The notes under the pieces: model-generated
The model's input: the letters and a program-made list of their open reading frames with translations, nothing else
What the model was told of the DNA's origin: nothing
Databases searched by the model: none
Shown: piece after piece, positions 26,412 to 35,403 of the stretch
Layout: every line of letters begins with the position of its first letter
Position numbering within the stretch: the first letter of the stretch is position 1
Position numbers and translations under genes: made by a program
NCBI GenBank assembly: GCA_017521285.1
Contig: JAFXDG010000070.1
Location: 1-50,844, forward strand
Direction: 5' to 3'
Source: Bacteroidaceae bacterium
GTDB lineage: Bacteria; Bacteroidota; Bacteroidia; Bacteroidales; Bacteroidaceae
Length of the DNA stretch: 50,844 nt

Positions 26412-27806
26412 TCATTCCCCACTCATCATGGCTTCCACTTCATCTACATAGAGGGGAATTCGCTTTTGGCCAAGGAAACGAGAGCCGGTGGAAGTAATGA
26501 GCACGTCATCCTCGAGACGGATACCTCCAAAGTCCTTGTACTTCTCGATGGCATCGTAGCAAAGGAAGTCGGTGTGCATACCATCAGCGCGCCATTGGTC
26601 AATAAGGGCGGGAATGAAATAGATACCCGGTTCATCGGTAATGACGAAACCCTCTTGCAAACGACGTCCCATACGCAGGGAAGCCAATCCGAACTGAGAA
26701 GAAGGACGAATCTCATCATCATAACCGACGTAGATTTGTCCGAGGTCTTCCATGTCATGCACATCCAATCCCATCATGTGACCGAGACCATGAGGCATAA
26801 ACAGGGCATGTGCACCGGCAGCTACAGCCTCGTCCACATCGCCACGCATCAGACCCAGCTCCTTCAATCCGCGAGCCAATGTGCGGCAGACCTCCAAGTG
26901 CACCTCTTTCCATGTATTACCCGGACGGGCATGGTCGATGGCACAATCGTGGGCTGCAACCACGATGTTATAGACTTCCTTCTGACGCTGGGTGAACCGT
27001 CCTCCAACAGGCATTGTACGAGTGAAGTCAGAGCAGTAGTTCATGTTGGTTTCCGCACCGGCATCGGTCAGCATCAGACGTCCTTCCTGCAACAAGTTTC
27101 CATGATAGTGATTGTGGAGTGTTTCGCCATTCATGGAAAGGATGGTCGGGAATGACACTCCTACTCCATGAGCCAAGGCTATGCCCTCGATGGTGCCGGC
27201 AATCAGTTGTTCCTTCACACCCGGCTTGCACATGCGCATGGCTGTTGTATGCATCTCATAACCAATGTCGCAAGCACGTTCAATCTCGGCAATCTCCAAT
27301 GCACTCTTCACTGAACGCAGAGCTACGATGGCTTTGATAAGCTCCACAGACACCTGAGCTGCCAACTGAGCCACACGAATGCCGGTCAGCTCCTCTAACC
27401 ACAATTTATTGGCATGGCGATAAGGCGGCAGGAAGTGAACCTGACGCCCCTGACGCTGGGCAGCCTCTATCACTTGCTTCAGTTGGGACAAAGGAGCACT
27501 TTTCTCCACTCCTACTTCAGCTGCCTGGCTGGCCACACTGGGCTGGGGCCCCATCCAGATGATGTCATCCATGGTAAAATCATTACCAAAGAGCGTCTCT
27601 TCCTCGGCCTCCACATCAATCACACCGGCAAAACCCGGATGGTTGATACCGAAGAAATAGAGGAATGAACTGTCCTGACGGAAATGATAGGTATTGTCGG
27701 GGTAATTGGACGATGCCTCGCCATTACCCAATAGCAAGATAAGGCCACCGCCTACCTGGCGGCGCAACGCTTCACGGCGTTCCTTATAAACATTTGATGC
27801 AAACAC
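26412..27806 (-). CDS. pepP: Xaa-Pro aminopeptidase (aminopeptidase P family)
   Basis: Metallopeptidase removing an N-terminal residue before proline. Creatinase-like N-terminal domain (NVYKERREALRRQVGGGLIL ... FLYFFGINHPGFAGVID) and pita-bread catalytic domain with the metal ligands in LTDAGAETNMNYCSDFTRT, HGLGHMMGLDVHD, TDEPGIYF and IRLEDDVL. 464 residues, no signal peptide. The start at 27806 is GTG, giving the family-typical F-x-x-x-VY-x-x-RR opening. Confidence 0.93.
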   Translation of the reverse strand: MFASNVYKERREALRRQVGGGLILLLGNGEASSNYPDNTYHFRQDSSFLYFFGINHPGFAGVIDVEAEEETLFGNDFTMDDIIWMGPQPSVASQAAEVGVEKSAPLSQLKQVIEAAQRQGRQVHFLPPYRHANKLWLEELTGIRVAQLAAQVSVELIKAIVALRSVKSALEIAEIERACDIGYEMHTTAMRMCKPGVKEQLIAGTIEGIALAHGVGVSFPTILSMNGETLHNHYHGNLLQEGRLMLTDAGAETNMNYCSDFTRTMPVGGRFTQRQKEVYNIVVAAHDCAIDHARPGNTWKEVHLEVCRTLARGLKELGLMRGDVDEAVAAGAHALFMPHGLGHMMGLDVHDMEDLGQIYVGYDDEIRPSSQFGLASLRMGRRLQEGFVITDEPGIYFIPALIDQWRADGMHTDFLCYDAIEKYKDFGGIRLEDDVLITSTGSRFLGQKRIPLYVDEVEAMMSGE

Positions 27807-27861
27807 GTGTTTTCTAAGTTAAATGGTTTATAGATTCGATACGCCAACGCGTATTTCCATG

Positions 27862-27869
27862 CAAAAGTA
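27862..27869 (-). promoter_or_regulatory. Candidate -7 box of pepP
   Basis: TACTTTTG on the minus strand fits TAnnTTTG; no clear TTTG lies 19-21 bp upstream. It would start transcription about 50 nt before the pepP GTG. Confidence 0.35.
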
Positions 27870-27922
27870 CGTAATAAATTTGAAAACACTGAACTTTTTG
27901 CATCTATTAAGCTAAAAAGAGG

Positions 27923-27930
27923 TAATTTTG
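27923..27930 (+). promoter_or_regulatory. -7 box of the patatin gene, 4 bp from the ATG
   Basis: TAATTTTG ends four bases before the ATG at 27935; a TTTG lies 22 bp upstream. Transcription would begin at or next to the start codon, giving a leaderless or almost leaderless message. Confidence 0.45.
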
Positions 27931-27934
27931 CAGT

Positions 27935-28774
27935 ATGAAACTGGAGAATATCGGATTAGTACTGGAAGGTGGCGGCATGCGAGGCACCTTCACGAGCGGA
28001 GTGCTCGACTACATGATGGACAATGACATCGAAGTGCCATACGGCATCGGAGTCAGTGCCGGTGCCTGTAATGGGGTATCGTATGTATCCCACCAACGCG
28101 GCCGTGCCAAGTTCAGCAACATCGACTTGCTGGACAAGTACAAATATATCGGACTGAAGCACCTTATCCGCACAGGAAGTATCATTGACATGGATATGCT
28201 GTACAACCGTTTCACAGAAGAGATTCTTCCCTTCGACTACGACAGCTACTTCGCCCGCCCCATGCGATTCGAGATGGTGACCACCGATTGTCTGACAGGG
28301 AAAGCGTGTTATATGGAAGAACACACCGACCGCCGCCGCTTGATTGACATTGTAAAAGCATCAGCCAGCTTGCCCTACGTCTGTCCCATCTGTCCTGTGG
28401 ACAGTCGCCCGATGCTCGACGGTGGCATTGTTGACAGCATACCGATAGAAAGAGCTATCAGTCAAGGATATGAGCGGAATATTGTAGTACTGACCCGCAA
28501 CCATGGCTATCGCAAAAAGGAAAAGACATTCAAACTTCCCGCTTTCATCTACCGACAATATCCCCATCTGCGCGAAGCGTTGAAGGTCCGCAGCATTGTA
28601 TATAACCAGCAATTGGCACTCATCGAACAACTGGAAACAGAGGGACACATCATCGTCATCCGCCCCGAAAAGCCCATCGTGGTAGATCGCATGGAAAGGA
28701 ATGTACAAAAACTAACAGACCTCTACAACGAAGGATATGCTTGCGCAGAGAAAATCCTGTCGCAAGCTCTGTAA
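27935..28774 (+). CDS. Patatin-like phospholipase
   Basis: Predicted lipid acyl hydrolase with a Ser-Asp dyad. Oxyanion loop LEGGGMRG (10-17), nucleophile elbow GVSAG (39-43, Ser41), catalytic Asp162 in LDGGIVDSIP. 279 residues, no signal peptide. The arrangement resembles the YjjU-type bacterial subgroup. Divergent from pepP, and its stop faces the CotH gene across a 17-bp perfect hairpin. Confidence 0.88.
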   Translation: MKLENIGLVLEGGGMRGTFTSGVLDYMMDNDIEVPYGIGVSAGACNGVSYVSHQRGRAKFSNIDLLDKYKYIGLKHLIRTGSIIDMDMLYNRFTEEILPFDYDSYFARPMRFEMVTTDCLTGKACYMEEHTDRRRLIDIVKASASLPYVCPICPVDSRPMLDGGIVDSIPIERAISQGYERNIVVLTRNHGYRKKEKTFKLPAFIYRQYPHLREALKVRSIVYNQQLALIEQLETEGHIIVIRPEKPIVVDRMERNVQKLTDLYNEGYACAEKILSQAL

Positions 28775-28823
28775 GGACAGGCTCATCAATAGTGCACCTT
28801 ATACAATTGAGCCGAATAAAAAC

Positions 28824-28875
28824 CAGACGAGCGGAGTTAAACCGGTGTGCATACCGTATTAACTCCGCTCGTCTG
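28824..28875. terminator. Bidirectional terminator between convergent patatin and CotH genes
   Basis: A perfect 17-bp stem (CAGACGAGCGGAGTTAA at 28824-28840 with its complement at 28859-28875) around an 18-nt loop, with an A-run before it and AT-rich flanks, placed midway between the two stops. Confidence 0.85.
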
Positions 28876-28896
28876 ACCTATTAACAGCCTACAAGG

Positions 28897-31800
28897 TTAC
28901 TTCACAAACAACTTCAGATTGTTAATATTGCCATGGTCATCCTGCAAACGAACAAGGTAGATGCCCGTAGGCAAATGACCGACAGACACATGTCCTTGAC
29001 CGGCGCTCAAAGCTACAGTCGCCTGCATCAGACACTGACCTGTAGCAGTATAGAGTGACACCGACACATTTGTCTCACCCGTACCCCTCACCATCAGGCC
29101 TCCATCAGCATAAGCCGCATGGAGGATTGTGCCAACAGGAAGTTCTACAGACTCCATTGAATTAGGTATCACACTTTCAGACAAATATTCAGCATACGAC
29201 GTGATAATGTTTGATGCTGCGATAGTCGGACTGTTCATCAGATAGACCTGCATTCCACCATCGGGATAAAGTCCTACACTCTTGTCTCCTGCATGTTGAG
29301 GATAATAGAGAATATCCTGCCAAGATTCGTCTGCAGCAGTCAACATGACACATCCACCTTCGTTGTCCAATTTAAAGGTCGTGTGCAACTGTTGCACAGC
29401 CTCCAACTTGTCAGCCCAAACAATCAAATAACCATAAGGAGGAATCACTGTAGAAACACTTCCATCTGTTGCTATCTGATATTTATAAGGCTTATCCTCC
29501 TTATCAGTCAGATACATGCCTGCCACATCCACCGGTTTATTCGTTGTGTTGTAAAGTTCAATCCAATCATTCTTCTTGAAGTATGTGGCATTCACATATA
29601 TACTATTATCTGCACTTACCTCGTTAATGCGCACAGGCACTGCATGGGCTGCCAACATCTCTTCTTCAGGAACAGACTCATAACAAGCCACAAGCGTAAG
29701 CATCTTGTCCGAAGGTAATACCATTTCAGGTTCAGCGCTCACAAACGAATCATTGTCAGAGAGTTGCAGTGATTTCACCGTCAATGCAGCATCAAAACAA
29801 ATGTCAGTTGAGGTTCCATTGTTATTATGGACTTCTACAGCTATCACATTCTTTCCTTTCTTAAACAAGTTGGCAGGTAATTGCAGACTTCCAGAATCCG
29901 GGTTTCCTGCAGCATGTGATGATGCATACGTATTATATCCGACATTTCCATTCGGCATCAGATAGCGAGCCGCTTCCTGACCATTCAAATACACAATGAA
30001 ACCATCGTCCACAGCAAAATCCAAGGTATAGACATCAGCCGATAACGGTGTATGATTCAATGTAAATTCCCTGCAGAAATAGTATGTCGGCCGCTTATTG
30101 CCAGCATCACTTCCATAGTCCAAGAAAGTATTATATCCACGGCTGTTGGTACCATTATCACCCGTATAATATCCCAACGGAGCTTTTCCTGTACTCCAAC
30201 TACCCGTCACAGCCGCCTTCCAATTCTGTCCATCTTGTGAACCTTTGTCATAATAGCTCCATGTACTACCCAGTCCGAATACAGTCTGTACAGTAGTACC
30301 TCCGTTACTCCATCCCAAGAAACGATACCCCGCAGGAGCCTCAGCTTTTAATGTTATTGGAGCAAAGAGTGAGCCATTGAACTTTCCAGTCGGAACCTCC
30401 AAACCATTCACGCGCAAACGTGCTTGTGGTATATTGGCCATCAAAGATACCTTCTGTTCTTTAACTCCCGAAAGTCTGAAAGATGTATAATTCTTCATTG
30501 TATTTATCATCATTTGCTGACGACTCTTCAACTGGGACTTCAAGGTGTTAGCTGTTCCCCAAGGAGATTGTCCCTCATAGCTCAATGCTCTCTCAGTATT
30601 GGCAGCCATAGAGTCTATGATAGCATTGCATCTTTCAGGTTCAAAGACACTACCAGCCACCAAGCAATAAGCATCAATGAACTGCTTACGGAAATCAGCA
30701 TTCTTCAACATATTCAAGAAGATAGTCACCAACTTGATTTCAGCCTGAATTTGACTGTTTGTATCATATATATAATTAAACGTATAGTTGCGCTTTCCTG
30801 CAAACAGATTGAACGCATCAGAAGAATTGAACGAATGGTCAAGGTCAAACAAGACGAAACGGAATTTTCCATTCTCGACACGTGGTTTGAAACCTTTGAC
30901 GTTGTTCTGTGGCCAGTCATCACTGCCTAAGTAAAATTCTACAGCCATATAATTGATGTATTCATCAATATCTACCATGTTAGAAATTTCTTCATACACC
31001 GTTGCATCGGCCGCATTAGCAGACAATTCATACCAACGAAGGAAACTCTCATCCGTTCCACATTTTTGCACATACCCCGAATCAGGCGACATTTCAAACT
31101 GGTCAATTTCATCATCACCTAATGCATAGTTAGCCTCTACGAAATGCTTGTTGTTCGGTTCACGAATATTCAATACTCCAATATACTTGCCATTGATAAA
31201 GTGTACAACTGGCTGACATTCCTGTCCATCAACCTCCAAGCCTGAAGTGTGTACTATCGTTTGAAGAGCTGCATCCTTAATGCGGCTTCCAGTATCATTT
31301 CCGCCATTACGGATTTGCCAAGTCTTATGCTTCAAGTAAGCCTTGTTAGGGAATACCTGATATGGCAAGAAATTCTCCCCTTCGTAAATCTTATTGGCTT
31401 TGATCTTGAACGAATGAGGAGTCCATGCACGGCTCCATCCACCACACATTTCCATATTCGCTTCTTGATTGATGACCATTTCACCATCAACCGTCAAATA
31501 TTCCACATTCACAGGACGATCCCAATCCATATTCCAGTTACAAGGTGTACTCTGCCCATTGCCAGTCCGTCCATTTACGCCTTTAACATAAATACCCAAA
31601 CTATCATCATACAGGTTCAACGGATCAGTCACAATCGAAACAATCGGCAAATCGTATTCCCTATCCTTATATATATAAGAGCGCGTAACAACACGGCTGG
31701 GCAGGTAACCATCCTGAAAGAGGCGGAAACGGAAAACAGTTGTTGTCCTCACCATGAAACGACCACTTGTACTAATCTCTCCATTTGTCTCTGTCGGTGT

Positions 31801-33234
31801 AGTTCCATCTGTGGTATATCGAAGAGTTGCTCCTTCGGGAATAGTTACCCGCAAAGTAAACGAAGAAGTAAAGAGACAAGCATCTTTGCTTACTACAGGA
31901 GAATCCATACGTTTTGTAGCAAAAGAACTTCCTTCATTACTTTTACCAGGAGTTGGCATAGCAGTAATTCCCCATTCTGCCCCTCCATCCACAGTACGAG
32001 CATACGAAGTTCTACTAATAGCTTCGGGATACATCTGACCACAAATCAATTGCCCATTTACATCACTGATATAGATGGTACCACCATCATAATCCAATTT
32101 ATCATCAATCTGCGACAAGGCCCATTTGGAATGATGATCAAACCACAACACTTTATATCCCTTGGCTGGTACCACTCCAGCTCTGCTAGTCAAACGATGC
32201 TTCGTCAAATTTGCAGGATCGTCACTAACATAGCATCCTTGCAAACTTACGGTCTGGTCTGTAGGATTATACAATTCCACCCAGGTTCCATAGTTGAACG
32301 ACGGATCAACAAACATATCCAAATTAGCAGCCTGTATTTCATTAATAATAATAGACTGAGAAGAAGCCTCCACCTTTCTCACAACAACAGTACAAGTAGC
32401 AACAGCTCCTCCTCCATCTGTAGCTCTAACCGTAATCCTAGCAACACCAGCTTCTTTACCCATCAACTTTCCATGCTTATCAACAGAAACAACTGCAGGA
32501 TCCGATGATTCCCATTCCAAATTCTGGAAAGTGGCATCCGACGGTTCCAAAGTAGCTTTCAATATCTGTTCCTCTCCCACATTCAATACAATTGATTTGG
32601 AAGAGAGTATAATATTGTTAACCTTCAACAATTCTCCGTATCGTTCCAACTTAAAATTGTCCATCATGCACCACATATCATTGTAGTATTCTTCGCAGCG
32701 CAATCCAAATGTCAAATCACAGGAAACCGGAACATCTACCTCCATCTGATTCTGATAAAAGCCTTGTGCAAAGAAAGTCGAACCACTTTCCATATTGTTC
32801 GGAAAATAGTGAACTCCATCATTATTCCACGCTCCTGACACATAATAGCCCAAGGATTCTTTATATATACTCACCACAGGTTGTGAAACCTCATTAGCAT
32901 ATAGGAAGGCTGTCTTTGGATCACTCCCCTGCTTATAGGCCGAATAGGCACGGTTATTATCAGTATACCGGAAATAAGCCTGTACTGACAATCTGTATTT
33001 ACCAGCAGGCACACGCAATGTCTGATGTATATCGAACGTTCCTCCAAAAAATTCAAAACCATCATAACCTGTGGCCTTTGTAGGAGCATCCCCTCCCAAA
33101 GTCCATCCTTCTACTGAATTACCATCAAAACGCGGATTCGCAACATAGGCATCCGTCACATCAATCCAATCTTGAGCTGACAAAATTCCCGAACACAGCA
33201 ACAATATCCCTGCTAAAAAAGATTTCAATTTCAT
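28897..33234 (-). CDS. Large secreted CotH-kinase/lamin-tail protein with sorting-type C-terminus
   Basis: 1445 residues, unknown substrate. Signal peptide (1-20, ends GILSAQ). About 20-200: carbohydrate-binding-like domain; about 205-285: bacterial Ig-like (LNVGEEQILKATLEPSDATF); about 293-420: lamin-tail domain (IIINEIQAANLDMFVDPSFN); about 445-520: chitobiase-like Fn3 (TLRYTTDGTTPTETNG); about 535-870: CotH kinase-like domain with WQIRNGGNDTGSRIKDA and the metal-type FDLDHSFN; about 1235-1345: second lamin-tail domain; 1370-1445: C-terminal domain ending in LPTGIYLVRL...NNLKLFVK, like type IX secretion sorting domains. CotH domains phosphorylate surface proteins in other bacteria; that activity is not shown here. 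The gene is AT-richer than the recQ-pepP region. Confidence 0.85.
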   Translation of the reverse strand: MKLKSFLAGILLLCSGILSAQDWIDVTDAYVANPRFDGNSVEGWTLGGDAPTKATGYDGFEFFGGTFDIHQTLRVPAGKYRLSVQAYFRYTDNNRAYSAYKQGSDPKTAFLYANEVSQPVVSIYKESLGYYVSGAWNNDGVHYFPNNMESGSTFFAQGFYQNQMEVDVPVSCDLTFGLRCEEYYNDMWCMMDNFKLERYGELLKVNNIILSSKSIVLNVGEEQILKATLEPSDATFQNLEWESSDPAVVSVDKHGKLMGKEAGVARITVRATDGGGAVATCTVVVRKVEASSQSIIINEIQAANLDMFVDPSFNYGTWVELYNPTDQTVSLQGCYVSDDPANLTKHRLTSRAGVVPAKGYKVLWFDHHSKWALSQIDDKLDYDGGTIYISDVNGQLICGQMYPEAISRTSYARTVDGGAEWGITAMPTPGKSNEGSSFATKRMDSPVVSKDACLFTSSFTLRVTIPEGATLRYTTDGTTPTETNGEISTSGRFMVRTTTVFRFRLFQDGYLPSRVVTRSYIYKDREYDLPIVSIVTDPLNLYDDSLGIYVKGVNGRTGNGQSTPCNWNMDWDRPVNVEYLTVDGEMVINQEANMEMCGGWSRAWTPHSFKIKANKIYEGENFLPYQVFPNKAYLKHKTWQIRNGGNDTGSRIKDAALQTIVHTSGLEVDGQECQPVVHFINGKYIGVLNIREPNNKHFVEANYALGDDEIDQFEMSPDSGYVQKCGTDESFLRWYELSANAADATVYEEISNMVDIDEYINYMAVEFYLGSDDWPQNNVKGFKPRVENGKFRFVLFDLDHSFNSSDAFNLFAGKRNYTFNYIYDTNSQIQAEIKLVTIFLNMLKNADFRKQFIDAYCLVAGSVFEPERCNAIIDSMAANTERALSYEGQSPWGTANTLKSQLKSRQQMMINTMKNYTSFRLSGVKEQKVSLMANIPQARLRVNGLEVPTGKFNGSLFAPITLKAEAPAGYRFLGWSNGGTTVQTVFGLGSTWSYYDKGSQDGQNWKAAVTGSWSTGKAPLGYYTGDNGTNSRGYNTFLDYGSDAGNKRPTYYFCREFTLNHTPLSADVYTLDFAVDDGFIVYLNGQEAARYLMPNGNVGYNTYASSHAAGNPDSGSLQLPANLFKKGKNVIAVEVHNNNGTSTDICFDAALTVKSLQLSDNDSFVSAEPEMVLPSDKMLTLVACYESVPEEEMLAAHAVPVRINEVSADNSIYVNATYFKKNDWIELYNTTNKPVDVAGMYLTDKEDKPYKYQIATDGSVSTVIPPYGYLIVWADKLEAVQQLHTTFKLDNEGGCVMLTAADESWQDILYYPQHAGDKSVGLYPDGGMQVYLMNSPTIAASNIITSYAEYLSESVIPNSMESVELPVGTILHAAYADGGLMVRGTGETNVSVSLYTATGQCLMQATVALSAGQGHVSVGHLPTGIYLVRLQDDHGNINNLKLFVK

Positions 33235-33274
33235 ATTCTATATGTTAGAGTCTATTTCATAATATTACACGCTG

Positions 33275-33306
33275 CAAAAATACTGGAAAAGGGGGAAATA
33301 TACAAA
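33275..33306 (-). promoter_or_regulatory. Promoter of the CotH gene
   Basis: On the minus strand TTTG (33306-33303), 20 bp, TATTTTTG (33282-33275), an exact consensus. Start near 33270, leader about 35 nt. Confidence 0.75.
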
Positions 33307-33345
33307 ATTAAACGTAACAAAGTGCGGGTTTCGAACATACACAAA

Positions 33346-33406
33346 AAAATGCTGCTTGCATTTTTCTATTCGTAAGTAGCAGAAATTGAAAAGCAAGCTG
33401 CATTTT
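33346..33406 (-). terminator. Terminator hairpin after the nucleotide-sugar dehydratase gene
   Basis: AAAATGCTGCTTGC (33346-33359) pairs with GCAAGCTGCATTTT (33393-33406), 13 of 14 positions, about 40 bp after the dehydratase stop. Confidence 0.55.
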
Positions 33407-33447
33407 CCCTAATGATAGTCGTATTTTAATAAGCGACTTGCACCAAT

Positions 33448-35361
33448 TCAACATTTTTTATCCAACTCTTCGTATTTCGAATGCTGACTTTTGAATTCTG
33501 GTACAATTTCTTTCATTATACGCACAATTTCCATATCATCATATCCGAAACTGGCTTCATACAAACGTTCTTCATTCCGACGAACTTCTTCATAATCATA
33601 TTCGCGTACAGCAGCAATCTTTATCTTCGGATTATAGGTCGGTTTTGTAAATTCTGCATCATTCAAAACTTCCTCATACAGTTTTTCCCCATCACGCAAA
33701 CCTGTAAACTTGATTTCTATATTCTGAGCACCACTCAGATTTATCATACGCTTAGCTAAATCTACTATTTTTACAGGTTGCCCCATATCGAAAACATATA
33801 TTTCCCCCCCTTTTCCCATTGTTCCAGCTTCCAACACTAATTTGCAGGCTTCTGGTATCAGCATGAAATAACGAATAATATCAGGATGAGTCACGGTTAT
33901 GGGACCACCATTCTTTATCTGTTCTTTAAAGAGTGGTATAACAGAACCATTACTTCCTAATACATTACCAAAACGAGTGGTTACAAAACTGGTTTCACCC
34001 TTTATTTTCCCCTCCTTAATAGCTTTATCCAAACTTTGCACATATATTTCACAAATTCGTTTGCTACATCCCATTACATTCGTCGGATTTACCGCTTTGT
34101 CCGTACTCACCATCACAAATTTTTTTGTACCATACTTCACTGCCAAATCCGCAACAACACGCGTTCCATACACATTATTCTGAATACTTTCACTCGGATT
34201 GTCCTCCATCATTGGCACATGCTTATAAGCCGCAGCATGAAACACATAATCAGGTTTGTAGGTTTTAAATATGTCTTCCATACGTGTCTGATTACTGATA
34301 CTTGCCATCAATGTATAAGCCTTTACCTCCGGCCATTTCTTGGCTAATTCCAAACGCATATCATGCAATGGGGTCTCAGCTTGATCAATCAATATCAATT
34401 CGGCTGGCTGATATACTGCTATCTGGCGAACCATTTCGCTACCAATACTTCCGGCAGCACCCGTTATCAATATTTTCTTACCGCTTAACAACGCACCGAC
34501 TTTATCCATATCAATCTCAATCTTGTCACGCGGCAACAAATCTTCAATATCAACTTCTTTCAAATTTGTATAATTCAACTCACTCTTTCCATCCCATTCT
34601 ACACTTGGCGGCATCATATGAATATGAATACCAGTACTTACCAATTGATCAACAAGTTCTTCTTGGCGACGGAACTCCTCTGAATACAAAGGAGATATCA
34701 ATATCGAATGTACTCGACGACGTTTCATAACTTCTAGCAAATCCTCATTTGGAGCATAAACCTTGACCCCCATCATCCATTTACCTATATTATAGGGATC
34801 ATGCGCAACAAAGCCATCCAATACATATTTAGAGTTTTCCTCACTCCTTATACTTTTTGCCAAACTAATGCCACCATTTTTTACTCCATAAATAAAAACT
34901 CGTTGTGCCCGGTCTGAATAATATGCCATATCATACAGATATTTCACTACCACACGCAACATCCACATCATTACTGTAGCTATAAGAAATATCAGTAACA
35001 AATCTGTAATACGAAACATTCTCCAAGGGAAATTCCATGGCAAAAGATGTAAAGATACAGAAAGTCCCAAACCCACTAAAGCTGCATAAGCAACCCGTTG
35101 CAAATCCACAAACGAAGAATATCTAATTACCCCTGAATAAGTATGAAATATACGAAAACCAACTATATAACAAACGACATATCCCAATGCCACAACACCT
35201 AAAGGTTGACTGTAATAAAAGGTATAAGTCAATCCATTATCAAATGTAAAAACCCATAAAGTAGCTAATACCACAATTAAAACATCCAACAAGAGGACAG
35301 CCCAATAAGGCAATGCTTTTTTCGTAAAATACCACCAAGTAATTTTTTTCAGAATATCCAT
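33448..35361 (-). CDS. Membrane-bound nucleotide-sugar 4,6-dehydratase (WbpM/PglF/CapD family)
   Basis: Predicted UDP-GlcNAc (or related) 4,6-dehydratase for surface glycan synthesis. Four hydrophobic segments (about residues 18-150) and a CoA-binding-like Rossmann domain (RVFIYGVKNGGISLAKSI) precede the SDR domain: NAD loop TGAAGSIGSE (300-309), AAAYKHVPMMEDNP, VSTDKAVNPTNVMGCSKR with the TDKA site and the MxxxK pair that replaces the usual YxxxK, and TRFGNVLGSNGSVIPLF. The ATG at 35361 (MDILKKITWW) is preferred to the TTG nine codons upstream. 42 bp after the fimbrillin/GLUG gene; no other glycan genes are adjacent. Confidence 0.88.
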   Translation of the reverse strand: MDILKKITWWYFTKKALPYWAVLLLDVLIVVLATLWVFTFDNGLTYTFYYSQPLGVVALGYVVCYIVGFRIFHTYSGVIRYSSFVDLQRVAYAALVGLGLSVSLHLLPWNFPWRMFRITDLLLIFLIATVMMWMLRVVVKYLYDMAYYSDRAQRVFIYGVKNGGISLAKSIRSEENSKYVLDGFVAHDPYNIGKWMMGVKVYAPNEDLLEVMKRRRVHSILISPLYSEEFRRQEELVDQLVSTGIHIHMMPPSVEWDGKSELNYTNLKEVDIEDLLPRDKIEIDMDKVGALLSGKKILITGAAGSIGSEMVRQIAVYQPAELILIDQAETPLHDMRLELAKKWPEVKAYTLMASISNQTRMEDIFKTYKPDYVFHAAAYKHVPMMEDNPSESIQNNVYGTRVVADLAVKYGTKKFVMVSTDKAVNPTNVMGCSKRICEIYVQSLDKAIKEGKIKGETSFVTTRFGNVLGSNGSVIPLFKEQIKNGGPITVTHPDIIRYFMLIPEACKLVLEAGTMGKGGEIYVFDMGQPVKIVDLAKRMINLSGAQNIEIKFTGLRDGEKLYEEVLNDAEFTKPTYNPKIKIAAVREYDYEEVRRNEERLYEASFGYDDMEIVRIMKEIVPEFKSQHSKYEELDKKC

Positions 35362-35403
35362 ATCTGACTCTATTTTTTCTATTTGCAAATTGAATTACAT
35401 TTT

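Noticed and set aside
31249-32508. 419-codon plus-strand ORF
   Set aside because: Antisense shadow of the CotH gene, with composition unlike a real protein (rich in S, T, I, H).
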